From Prostheceraeus crozeri (lineage: Eukaryota > Platyhelminthes > Polycladida > Euryleptidae), in assembly GCA_907163375.1 (NCBI GenBank), contig CAJQUW010008996.1, positions 253,001-317,000 of the forward strand: 64,000 bases of DNA. The letters are read 5' to 3'. Position numbers and translations under genes: made by a program. Below the pieces are notes generated by a model that saw only the letters and a program-made list of their open reading frames with translations, was not told the origin of the DNA and did not search any database. Positions 39,955 to 50,654 of this stretch are shown here, one piece after another (the stretch's first letter is position 1; each line of letters starts with the position of its first letter).

Positions 39955-41524
39955 AAAAATTGTATAAAAATGCATGAAAAGTGGACTTGCAAGCTTGCAT
40001 ACAAGTCCTCCAGATATCAAAGCTCAACAAGTTATATGGATCAATGAACATTAATGTTCCTACAGTTACATGTATATTTATGTACTCATGGACTGTATAG
40101 CATGGTTTCAGAGTCGGAGCTGGAGCCCCCGGCGTCGCGCCTGCAGCCGCAGCATGAGCCGACAGAAATGCCACGGCTCCGGCTTCATGCTTTACACGTA
40201 TTTGACTTCAGTCGCTTTACGAGATAAAGTGTTATTTGGCGGTGTAGCTGAAACGAATGCAAATGTGTCATCATTGTAGGTGATCGTTGTAAACCTCCCA
40301 AAGCCTGCTGGCCTACATCTCTTCTCAAAACATAACCTACTACGAATCTTTTACTTGGATTCTAAAGGAGATCGCGCACTTCTTTAAGATTGCTCTGGGT
40401 GGGGAACATGTGCATGCATTCTCACCTCAAATTTCATGCACCTATTATTTCATTTTAATGTGCGCTTAAATTTCATTCACATAATCGGTTCTTTGTAAGA
40501 ACTATAATTCTTCCCTATTACAAATGCATGTCCATTTATGCGTTCAGCATCTTCAATAAAATAAATAGACGTGCTTTTGATACAAAGAGAATTTTGGTTG
40601 AATTTGGAAGTATCCAATTGGTTCACTTTATTGATGAATACAGTATTAGAAGCTTGACATTTAGGCTGTTGAATCATCTCGTCCGACCGGCAACACGAGT
40701 TTTGCAGGGAACGAGGCTGAAAATGAGACTTTCGGATAATGCGCTACACCCTATCCATGACTGCTACGAGTCTGCGTGTCAGCCGAGTTCTACACTTTTC
40801 CTGTTCTAATCAGATACGACAGTAAAAAGAACACATGTAAATTCAAATGGATGCAAATTGAGGTTTTTGTAAAACCCTTCCACTGCGGCCTGCCTGTGTT
40901 TCTAACTATAAAACCTCTTTTTTGATGCCTGGAGGGATGAAATACCGGTATATGATCTCGCCTCTGAAAAGCACTTAAGAGCGGTCGTGGAAAGGACTAA
41001 ATCAGAGACCTGAATCAGTCCCCTACAAATAGAGATAATTGCCATGGTTCCCTCTGTGACTTACGCCTCATCAAAAGTTTCAAGCGGGAAGCACTAGCTA
41101 AGTTATTATATAGTTATACTTTTTACATGGAATATCTTCAGGTCATTTTCTATCCTGTATGTGTTTATGCCTCCAATCAGTGACGTATATGGAAATGTAT
41201 TTAAAATCAACAAGTTTCAGCAAAACTTTAATCACGCTGTTGTGCTTGGCGACAAACAATAATGATTTGATTAATCTAAATGTGTAGGCCTATAGCTTCT
41301 TGAACAATGACATGTACATGCACTGTATGACCTAGAGATGGCTCTACATTTGCCGCAGTACTTCTCATTAATCAGAGTTACCGAAAACCTCATTCTGCTT
41401 CCCATTGGAATCCATCAAGAAGATGATCAAGGTTGAATATTTATTAAGTGCAAGGTAGTGTAATTATTGCGAAAACAGAAGGATTTCGGCGCTTTCATAT
41501 AGAATGATTATATTCATCTCTTCA

Positions 41525-42895
41525 TTAATCGATGGCGTTCAGATACCAATTTCTGGATCTTCCATAACGCTTGATAAGGAGAAATGATACCAGTACAAGG
41601 AAAGAAGCCACTATAGATTCACAACCCATGGAGATATATGAAGCACTGTATGACTTAGTAGCATCTCTAAGTCCACCAGATATCAGTGTTCCTGTCATAG
41701 CGCCAATCCCTACACCTGCTGAATATACGCTCAATACATCAGAATACACACTCTTCTTGAACACCAAAGCAAGTACTAATGGTCCACATGTGTAACACCC
41801 ACCCACAAATGTTGCATTTAAGGCCGCCGTTATCACGAATTGATAGAATTCGTTGCAAAATGTGGTTGATATTGCCATAATTCCAGCAGCAAACGGAAGA
41901 AAACTCCATGCGTAGAATCGATATCGAGCCATTCGTTCGTGCTGCACTATAAGACCAATACAGAGTCGTGTAACAACTTCAGTGAGCCCAGAAACAGTTA
42001 CAATTAAAGCCGCCTTAGATTCAGGAATACCTTTTTCAATGGCATAGTCAATCACTAAGAGAACGTACGGAAAGGAGCACCAAAGGAAAAATACACTGTA
42101 CGATGAGAGAGTCCATAGGACAGGTATTCTAAAAATATCAAGTTGAAAACCAGTTTGACGTTCTCCATTCGCTGATTCATGTTTTGATATCAAAGGAACC
42201 TCTTCAACTTTAGTCGAATCCTTTATCACATTGTCATATGGCAGATATGAAAAGGAGCTTGTTATCCGTTTATGACTTCGCCCTCGTTTATGGGATTTCG
42301 GCTCATAAGTTGGATCTGAACAGGGAACAAATACAGCTCCTGAAATAATAACATGCAAAACCATGCCAGCGATAATAGTCACCGCTTCAAAGTATGACAA
42401 GTTAGTGAAGAGGTAGGATAGTAGGACCGAAAATATGAGAGATCCTGTTCCAAACCCACATTGTGCTATTGCAAACGCAGCTCCTTTATGTTTATCGAAA
42501 TAGTCCGCCAGAGCTATGAATGGAGGCAGGTAGGCCATAGAAGCTCCAATACCGCCAACAACACCAAATGTCAGAAGTAAAGCTGTTGCATCCGATATCC
42601 ATGCGCTAATGAAGACTGCGGTGCCAAAGATGATCCCACCAATCATGGCAATGTTCCGTGCAGACCAACGGTAACACATAACAGACACCAATGGGGACAG
42701 GATATATCGCAAGCCAGAGTTGGTGCCACTAATCCAAGCCGACACGGCTGACGATCCTCCAAAGTTACGTAATATTTCTACATACCAGACTCCAAAACTT
42801 CTCTCGAGTCCACCTAAAATAAAAAAGGTCCAAAATGCTGCCACTAATGAAACCCATGCCCATGGTCCTTCACGTCTGAAAGCTGAGCTCTTCAT
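41525..42895 (-). CDS. SLC16/monocarboxylate transporter-like MFS protein, 456 aa
   Basis: A single long coding exon, with an acceptor-like CTTCTGTTTTACAG nine bases upstream of the ATG, so a 5' untranslated exon is likely. Twelve hydrophobic segments can be counted (first WVSLVAAFWTFFILGG, last VASFLVLVSFLLI), with a long polar loop between TM6 and TM7 (about residues 195-245, rich in Lys, Arg, Ser). The N-terminus REGPWAWV matches the [D/E]G…W[G/A]W signature of SLC16 proteins before TM1, and TM4-TM5 has LADYFDKHKGAAFAIAQCGF, the family's YFxKRRxLAxG-like region. It would move monocarboxylates or similar small solutes across the plasma membrane; the exact substrate cannot be told. Its near-identical sister at 6,544-8,851 is broken. 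Confidence 0.9.
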   Translation of the reverse strand: MKSSAFRREGPWAWVSLVAAFWTFFILGGLERSFGVWYVEILRNFGGSSAVSAWISGTNSGLRYILSPLVSVMCYRWSARNIAMIGGIIFGTAVFISAWISDATALLLTFGVVGGIGASMAYLPPFIALADYFDKHKGAAFAIAQCGFGTGSLIFSVLLSYLFTNLSYFEAVTIIAGMVLHVIISGAVFVPCSDPTYEPKSHKRGRSHKRITSSFSYLPYDNVIKDSTKVEEVPLISKHESANGERQTGFQLDIFRIPVLWTLSSYSVFFLWCSFPYVLLVIDYAIEKGIPESKAALIVTVSGLTEVVTRLCIGLIVQHERMARYRFYAWSFLPFAAGIMAISTTFCNEFYQFVITAALNATFVGGCYTCGPLVLALVFKKSVYSDVLSVYSAGVGIGAMTGTLISGGLRDATKSYSASYISMGCESIVASFLVLVSFLLIKRYGRSRNWYLNAID

Positions 42896-43498
42896 TTGAT
42901 CATCTGTAAAACAGAAGGCTGCCTTTATGTGAGTGAACGATGGATTAAAATTATGACACGTGAGGTCTAAATACTTTTGCTTCTTCTAACAGGACCAAGT
43001 AATATACCGGCAATGTGTAGAGCAGGTGCCTTTCTTTCGTTTCCATAGACTTATTTTCTTACTACTATTTTGCTACCTTAAAAAGTAGACACGCTTCTAG
43101 CTATATTCTATGAAGAGCTTCTAATATTTATTTTTGAAAACTCACTCATCCGCAATCTCAAAAAAATAATGCAAAATTTTACATAACCAATGCTTGCTAA
43201 GCTTCCAATTTTGAAATGTCATCGAAAACTGCTAGGCCTGTTATTGCTATTTTAGTGATTATAATTACAGCATTGATAATAAATATGTCAACAAAAGTTA
43301 TTACAATCATATGATTCATGCCTTCTATGGATATGCTAATGATTAATCAAATCTTCTTGGAATTGCATATGGGCTTAATTTAAGTCGACATAATAATTCA
43401 AGTTGACATAATTTAAGTCGAGACTCTCACGGACATTAAACGGATTTCACACGGGTCTTGTAATCTTCAGGGATCCTGCGGAGGGCAAGCAGAATGTC

Positions 43499-43710
43499 GA
43501 GAGAGAGAGGGAGAGATCCAAGTACAAGATTGTACATGTCAGCGACACTAACAGAGCTATACAAAAGGAGAATCCATAGCATTTGTGAAATAATGAGAGA
43601 GAGAGAGAGAGAGAGAGAGATCCAAGTATAAGATTATACATGTCAGCGACAATAACAGAGCTATACAGAAGGAGAATCCATAGCATTTGTGAAATAATGA
43701 GAGAGAGAGA
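43499..43710. repeat. GA microsatellite with about 115-bp tandem duplication
   Basis: The run GAGAGA…GATCCAAGTAYAAGATT through CATTTGTGAAATAATGAGAG occurs twice in a row. It is absent as a duplication from block A, so it arose after the blocks separated. Confidence 0.85.
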
Positions 43711-44920
43711 GGGAGGGAGGGAGAAATGGTTTTATTGCTTGCACGTTCGTCGAAAACAGTGTAAAGCTCAGAAGCTGGTTGTCGCTACATTCGTTTATAT
43801 TGCTAATAGCGGCCTCTAGATAGTGAGTGATAGATATGGAAACTACTTCGAGCAGATTCATATTTGTTGAGTGATGCAGTTATGCAGTCATTTGGAAAAC
43901 AATTAAATGATGTTTGCACCACTTTAAATCTGACAAATAGTATTTTAATTGATTATGTATTCGTAATAGATAGCTGAAGTTCAATGTGAGATAAATGTTT
44001 GCTTTCCGTTTATGTATACAAAGATCATCTAAATGTTTGATTTTCTCTCATAATTTGCGAATCTTTTCGATGGTATTTGCTATTGGGAAAAATTTTAGGA
44101 TCTCTCGTTGAGAACGATTGTGAAAATGCTAGGCATAGTCTTGAAACATCGATAAGTAATAGTTCGGCAGCCAGCACGAGTTTCTGCATGGAACAAAACC
44201 AAAAATGAGACTTTCACAGAATGATATGCACCCCATGCCTACTACGAATCTGCGCATGTGATCTAGTTAGTTCCTCTTCTTGTCAGACAGGATCAAAGAA
44301 TCACGCATGTTTATCCGATGAGACGCAGATTGAAGTTTTTGGCAAATATTGAATGTTCTTTGTTTTCTTTTATCAACTGATTGGTGCCTCCACAACGATT
44401 GAGCGGATTGAACGAGAGCAGATTTATACCTGCTGACGCGAGAAAGTGAGTTTTCAATCCTACATGATCACTCGCAAAAGGGATTACATTCCATTTGATC
44501 GGTCGGCGTCTATGACCATGGGTGTGCATGGTTAAGACGTAGTACCCAGGGGAGATGAAAATATCAGTACATTACAGCAGGAGAGGACTGCATAGTGACA
44601 AACATTGTCTAGACGCACTCTTTCAAACTCATCAACTAGCTAAAACGGCAAGCATGCATCTACAGGTCATCCACCCCAGTAATCGCCTCAAATTGATGCA
44701 GTGATATGACTTATACCAAATATCGGCATGCTAGCATGCCAAGCATTTTTGGCTCATACGTTGTGTGAGCGTGTTTTGCACAAGTTATTGTAGAGTTCTC
44801 ATTTCGATGTAGAAATGTAGGGTTTTCCAACATCTTGAAAATAGTGTTTTTTGGCTCTTCATAAGCTTAAAATCAATGTTTTGAAGTAATTCGAACAGAG
44901 TGAATTTTAATTTGTTAATG

Positions 44921-46450
44921 TTTACAAATGTGGAGAGGGGGGACATTACACCATATTCTGTGCGCTTGTCCAACCAGGCTCAATGGTGGAATGTACACTT
45001 GGAGACACAATGAAGTGCTGAGAGTGCTGCACACGACAATCGGGAGAGCGGTGGAGAAGAAAAACAGCCAAGAAAAAACCCAAGAGATTGAATTTGTAAT
45101 GTAGGGCGAAGAGTTACCAAAGAAGCGAAAAGCAGTACCGAGTTCAAGTCGGTTGAGTGATGCAAAAGACTGAGTCTTGTCTTACAATATGGTCGGCGGT
45201 TTCAAATTTCCGGCGGAGGTGGGAGTAGTGACACAACTACGTCCAGATTTGATCGTGTGGTCAACATCACAGAGAGTGTGCATGTTTGTGGAGCTAACAG
45301 TGCCATTGGAGGATCGAGCACTCTAAAAAATTTAGGCGCTATATCCTGACGCGAGAATTGCAAAAAAGTTTCCGTTATACTCGCGTTATACCTGCCGTTA
45401 TACTCAATGTGACGTTATACTTTTGCAATTCTGGCGTTATACTGACGTTATACCCATGTTCGCCGTATAATGCCAAATTGGCGTTATTGTAGGTGATCAA
45501 TTGAATCAGAACAAAGATTATATTCGGTATATTTATTGAATGTGTACAATTAGTATCAAACAAAAAATACGACATACATAAATACATGCAGAGAAGGATA
45601 CAGCTTAGACATACCGACCGTTTCATAAATCATTGCACAAAAAATGAACACATTTTTAAACGTAATCTTCTCTTTGAAGTCGTCATTCAATTTTGATAAA
45701 CTTCGTATCATATGAAACATTCCAAAAATTAATTTGAGGTGTACTATAAGTTCGTCAGTGGTCAGGTCACACACAAGAAAATCGAAAGTTTTCTTTAACG
45801 CAAGTTTTCACCATGAAGATATTTTTTGATGAAAACTCGATGACTGCATGATCTATTGACAACGTTTCTCATGTCGTTTTTATTTTATGATAAGATGGAT
45901 ACACAAAAATGAGGATCAGCTATGATAAATTTACAGTAAAATCATTGCTCAAAAACTCAAAAACATCGAAGACGTTCTATTCATTGATGACAAACTCATT
46001 TTCAAAAAGATTATACCAAGTAAAAAGATATCTTCAGCAGAGCGTTGATGTCTGGTCAGTAGGATTTAAAATTGAAAATTCAGGTCAATTTATTTACAAA
46101 AGACTGGCGTCATTCATCCATCGAATGGTGTACAGCGCTTCGCTACAGCTGATGTGACTGACAGGCCACCATAGATAGAGGCGACAAGACAACTTATTAG
46201 ATATGATAAACAATATCAAACAAATGTTTAGTATTGTACATCACAATGGGATAAGTTAGGAGTATTATTATCGCATCTCTGATTGAGTAGCATCATCTCA
46301 ACTGAACAAAATGAATCACCATGTTTGCAAGTTGCAATATTTGACAGTGATGAAATTACATTTGATAAGATTTTTCAAGTTTCCGATTTGTGCAACGATT
46401 AATAAAACAGTCTGCATGCTATCACAAAATACAACTTAGGACACAAAGTA
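44921..46450. other. Intergenic; CGTTATAC motif cluster near 45,375-45,450
   Basis: No gene recognised. About six CGTTATAC octamers lie within 75 bp at irregular spacing (about 11-22 bp), next to two AATTGCAAAA/TTTTGCAATT-type blocks forming an inverted pair. Confidence 0.45.
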
Positions 46451-46750
46451 TCACAAACCTAAGCGTTTGATAAAATTTCTCAATTTCTGAGATTTATATG
46501 GATATTCAACTTTCAGGATTGTCTCTTGAAAGAAGCCCATTATCTGGGCAAAAGCACTAGGATAATGTAAATCCAGCAAGTAATACACTATAAGAATGAC
46601 GGCGACCACCAAATGAGATTCATCATTGAAACTCGCAGCCGGATACTCGCACCCTTTCCTGGAACGCACTGCAAACCTCGTATCGGAGAGCAGGACTTGT
46701 GGTCCGAATTTGGCCCGGTGCAGCAGAGCAGCTTCCATATCTTCGTCCTG
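46451..46750 (-). CDS. Probable terminal exon of an unrecognised gene
   Basis: An open frame of 100 codons begins directly after a good 3' splice site (ATTCCTTTGCAG). It reads DEDMEAALLHRAKFGPQVLL, later LVVAVILIVYYLLDLHYPSA and FAQIMGFFQETILKVEYPYK, and ends at a stop. A hydrophobic segment followed by YPxAxAQIMGFFQ and the phase-compatible donor of the exon at 47,058-47,192 support real coding. Similar endings (a YY-x-hydrophobic-x-YP…FIQ pattern) occur, from memory, in unnamed multicopy proteins of fish and invertebrates that may be transposon-associated. Confidence 0.45.
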   Translation of the reverse strand, partial: QDEDMEAALLHRAKFGPQVLLSDTRFAVRSRKGCEYPAASFNDESHLVVAVILIVYYLLDLHYPSAFAQIMGFFQETILKVEYPYKSQKLRNFIKRLGL

Positions 46751-47057
46751 CAAAGGAATTATCAGACTTCATTTCAACTATAAATGATCTCAACTCCACA
46801 AACAAATAGTAATCAGATGTAACAATTATCAGTGAACATATGAGCTGTGAAGCTGTCATGTGTTATGTGGGTAACTTAAGGTGTAGGCAAAACAGATGCC
46901 TTGCACAGAAAATATATCGAACCATTGGATATAGTGTCACAGATGCTACCAATGATTCTTAACGATTCGTTTCTCAATAGAATTATCTCTACATCACATG
47001 TATTTATAGAGGAGGCCGACTCAAAATGACATAAATAAGCACTAATAAGACACTTAC

Positions 47058-47192
47058 ATTTATCACGTGTATAAGATTGTCAGCTGGTTTTTTCGAGTTG
47101 AAGACACTCTGCAGATCTATGATCGTCTTCAATCCACTTGCACCACGTATTGCTTGAATCTTATCGATGACGTATTTAGCGTCAATGAGAAC
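47058..47192 (-). CDS. Probable internal exon of the same unrecognised gene
   Basis: The frame reads VLIDAKYVIDKIQAIRGASG and LKTIIDLQSVFNSKKPADNL, ending HVIN at a consensus donor (AAT then GTAAGTG). It joins in phase with the exon at 46,451-46,750. The upstream edge (an AG after CATGCT) is less clear. No domain was recognised. Confidence 0.4.
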
Positions 47193-47339
47193 ACTAGCAT
47201 GACTCGGAGGAACGAGTCAATCGGGCCGGCAATGAGTCGTAGAACCGACCGCTAGATAAGTTTCGGTTGAGAATCGGCAAATTCGGAATGGATGGGCGTG
47301 CTTTCTCTAACTCAAATCTGTAAAAAAAACAGCATCATC

Positions 47340-48531
47340 TATTTCAGCAGCTCAAACAACTACAACGTCATCATTTCAATTTGACAAAGAAAACTGAAAT
47401 TATAAAACTAGAACAATCAGTGCATTTATACCAGAGCAGCCAAATGATTCAATTGATTCAGTAACATTAAAAGCAATAATTTCGTATGTAAAATAACTAC
47501 CAGTCTGATAACATAGTGAAGCGCTTTCGGAGAACTATAGTCCTCAACTCATAAAAATACTCAAAAATTGAGTCGAAAGTTGTTCTAACGTTAAGCTCTG
47601 AAGCACATCGATATAGCTTCTACAAACGTGCACAGCATTACAATGAAAATTTCAGGCTCACATATTTGGCGTATAAACTTTCTAATGGTGGTATTTATTA
47701 TTCCTAACTAGCTCATCCTCATACTATCCATTATACTTGCGTGCAAATACAGTTGAATTCTGGAATTATCAGTGAGGACACAAAGAGTATCAAATGAATA
47801 TATCTGAAATGTTTTCTTTCAATAATATTATTTCAATATACATGTAGGCCCATGCGTCTTTAAAGAGTATTTTTGCGCCTTGCTGCTTTCCAATGCTACT
47901 AGAAAGTGAAATGTACCATTGAGAAGCTACTTAATTGGTCTTTGACTCATGAAATTGTAAATACGTAGTACGATTTGAATAATATCCAAGTTTGAAAAAC
48001 TGTTTTCATGTCTGATATCATTGATTATCATAGTACGACTCAAATTTATAGAATGATGTATTAAACCTTAAATCAATCTATAGGCTACTTTGTTTAAGTT
48101 ATGCAAAAATGTAGCTTAAAATTCAGAAAATGCAATTTTCAAAAAAGGTTATTTTTTGGTGAAAAGTTAAGAAAAAACAAAAAGTCACGAAAGCCTAGGT
48201 TTTAAAAGTAAAAATCGACAGGGAGGCCGAACGACCCTCCCCCGGTATGGATAGAGTCAATCGACAGTCCCAAGATGTTTACTGGTAGGTAGACACATCG
48301 AGGAATGATCCGATTATTAGTAGCCAAATACCGTTACTATGAATTGTAGTGACTAGATAATTGCATGCTAAGCAACGCAGATGGACTTTATGAAGCATGG
48401 AATGAAGACATCAATTAGTCCAGCGTTAAGTTGTGAGCAGACTGAAAGATGAAATAGTTCGCCGTAAAGATGAAATAGTTCATTTCGTTACTGATGGCCA
48501 AAACTTAAACAATTTTGGCTCAAATATTTAC
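47340..48531. other. Intron-like or intergenic AT-rich sequence
   Basis: No coding or repeat content recognised between the two exon-like segments. Confidence 0.4.
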
Positions 48532-48708
48532 CTTCGTGTTAAGCAGAAGTTGGTCGGTCTCCATGACCTTTTCTATGACAACTTCTCCGCTAATCGACCC
48601 TTTCGATACACAGTAAGTTGATGGCTTCTTGCGAAATCCGTGAAGTTTCGTAAAACTCTTTTGACGTAGCAGATTGGGAGCAGACACCGAAACCTTTTCC
48701 ACTTTTTC
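48532..48708 (-). CDS. Possible upstream exon, function unknown
   Basis: Open frame between an acceptor (TTTTTTTTATTTGTAG) and a donor (AAG then GTAAAT). It reads EKVEKVSVSAPNLLRQKSF and HGFRKKPSTYCVSKGSISGE, then VMETDQLLLNTK. It may belong to the gene represented by the exons at 47,058 and 46,451; phases were not fully checked. No family was recognised. Confidence 0.35.
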
Positions 48709-49243
48709 CTACAAATAAAAAAAAAGAATTCACTATTTGCATTTTTGGCTGCTAATTTTTGATAAACACAACGATCAAAGATCCGACATTTTCTGAAGTT
48801 CATATACACATATATTATTTGATATTACGTTTCATACATGCATTTTGTCATAAAACTCTACTAAGGTTGTAAAAACATGTTTTTTTATAAAAAAAACACG
48901 TGTCTTCTAATTTTCATTTGCTTTTTAAATCAAAAGGATATAATGCTACTAATTATTCAAAATGATTAATACCGACACCTGTGCAACTTCATATGTTCAA
49001 TGAAACATATTAATGGGTTAACAATAAAACAGGTTAATAAGTAAACCAAGAATTTAAACTTTTTTGGCGATGATCATGATGGTTCAATGATGTATGTACC
49101 ATCAATCTTGAATGCTATTATACATGTTTCTTCATTCATGAGAGTGACAGAGAGATGACTATTGAACACAAGTTGCAAATGAAATCAATTATCTGATTCC
49201 ACTGTTTCTTAAAATTGGGGTAAAAAATAACCTATGTGAAATA

Positions 49244-50652
49244 CGAGGGTCATCCCAAAAGTTCGTGCGCGTGAAACATAATAACTTATTATAACATAAA
49301 AGTAACCAAACGAACAAAGTCAACCTTCAATATAGTCACCTCTGAGAGAGATAACCTTCTCCCATCGGTGTGGCAACCTGACAACTCCATTCAGGGTGCC
49401 TGAGAAATTCAAATCACGAATAACACTGTTCGCAGCATTCCTGACTTCGTCCAGATCACTGAAAAGTTTGCCTCTCAGAGGTTCTTTTAGTTTTCCAAAG
49501 AGGTCAAAGTCGGGAGGACTCATATCAGGGCTGTAAGGAGGATGGGGAATGCATTCCCAACCTAGGTGTTCAAATGTTTCTTGAGTCACTGCAGCACGAT
49601 GACAGGCGGCGTTGTCATGCAAAATCAATGGATTTCGGAGATTCGGACGCTTTCTTCTAAGGGCTTGACGGAGATGGATGCGGAGGTAGTTTGAGTAGTA
49701 GGCAGCAGTTACAGTCTGTCCACGGGGCACGTAGTGCGATAAAACAATACCTGAAGTGTCGTAGGCTGCAATCAGCATCAGTTTCACAGCAGAGGGCTTC
49801 TGCCGGAATTTGATCGGTCTGGGGGATCCTGGTCGTCGCCATTGCGCACTTTGCCTTTTCAGTTCAGGCTCGTAGGACCTCACCCAGGTTTCATCAATGG
49901 CAACTACGCGGTCGAGAAAGTCCTCTTCTTGCTGGTGTCGACGAAGGAGTTGCCTTGAAATTCGAACTCTGTCAGCCTTCTGATCACTGGTGAGATTGTG
50001 CGGCACCCAACGAGCGGACAGCTTCCGCATCCCGAGATGGTCGGTCAAAATCCGATGAACAGAGGACTTCGACAAATCCAGGTTTTCGGCGATTTCCGTG
50101 CATGTCCATCGTCGATCATTCGCCATTAAGTCACGCACCTGATTCACGGACTCCTCAACACAAGCAGATGGAGGTCGGCCGGAGCGAGTCGCGTCTTTGA
50201 TGCTACCGTCGCCACTTTGAAAGCGTTGGACCCATTTCTGCACGGTTCGTAGAGCCATGGCGGAGTCCCCACAAGCTTCTTCTAAAGCTTGACGAATTTC
50301 TGCTGCCTTTATATGGCGCAATGTCATAATCTTAACGAACGCACGTTGTTCCTCGATGGTAACCTCCATGACGAATGATAGAAGCAGTTGGTGTGAGCGA
50401 AAATGGCGTGATAATTTTAAATCAATGTGCTTTTGTTCATCGAATACCGACCATCTAGATTTAAATCAATTTAATCAGATATCTATGATTTTGAATTTGA
50501 ACGGTGAGGTCTGAAATTTGTCATAGATATGCTTTGTTAATTGCGGTTTCAACACACTCTCGAAATACATCACAGAAAACCAATTTAACATTCATTTATC
50601 TCGTTAAAACATAGGTACGAAATGCCGCGCACGAACTTTTGGGGGTCACAGT
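49244..50652 (-). mobile_element. Full-length mariner DNA transposon, about 1.41 kb
   Basis: Imperfect inverted ends share CCCAAAAGTTCGTGCGCG (left outer end CGAGGGTCATCCC…, right outer end, inverted, ACTGTGACCCCC…). TA flanks both ends (49,242-49,243 and 50,653-50,654). It contains one intact transposase gene. It landed in the 3' part of a larger decayed transposase gene whose frame stops within the mariner end. Confidence 0.9.
49320..50369 (-). CDS. Mariner transposase, 349 aa, D34D catalytic triad
   Basis: Two N-terminal helix-turn-helix domains come first (EQRAFVKIMTLRHIKAAEIR… and ENLDLSKSSVHRILTDHLGM), with the linker WVPHNL. The catalytic domain has RVVAIDETWV (Asp1), ILHDNAACH (Asp2) and YSPDMSPPDFDLFG (Asp3), with exactly 34 residues between Asp2 and the PPD Asp, the mariner D34D signature. 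Length is typical of the family. The frame is uninterrupted with all catalytic residues present, so it may be active or was recently. The ATG lies about 280 bp inside the right end. The enzyme cuts and pastes the element at TA. Confidence 0.93.
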   Translation of the reverse strand: MEVTIEEQRAFVKIMTLRHIKAAEIRQALEEACGDSAMALRTVQKWVQRFQSGDGSIKDATRSGRPPSACVEESVNQVRDLMANDRRWTCTEIAENLDLSKSSVHRILTDHLGMRKLSARWVPHNLTSDQKADRVRISRQLLRRHQQEEDFLDRVVAIDETWVRSYEPELKRQSAQWRRPGSPRPIKFRQKPSAVKLMLIAAYDTSGIVLSHYVPRGQTVTAAYYSNYLRIHLRQALRRKRPNLRNPLILHDNAACHRAAVTQETFEHLGWECIPHPPYSPDMSPPDFDLFGKLKEPLRGKLFSDLDEVRNAANSVIRDLNFSGTLNGVVRLPHRWEKVISLRGDYIEG

Positions 50653-50654
50653 TA

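Larger units (their letters stand above)
39955..44920. repeat. Segmental duplication, right copy (B) with intact SLC16-like gene
   Basis: Matches 2,537-10,957 (see there) without the five insertions found in A. It serves as the empty-site reference for the TIR elements and for the LINE fragment. It has its own small changes, such as an extra 37 bp near 41,250 (ACAAACAATAATGATTTG region) and the duplicated GA region at 43,499-43,710. Confidence 0.85.
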
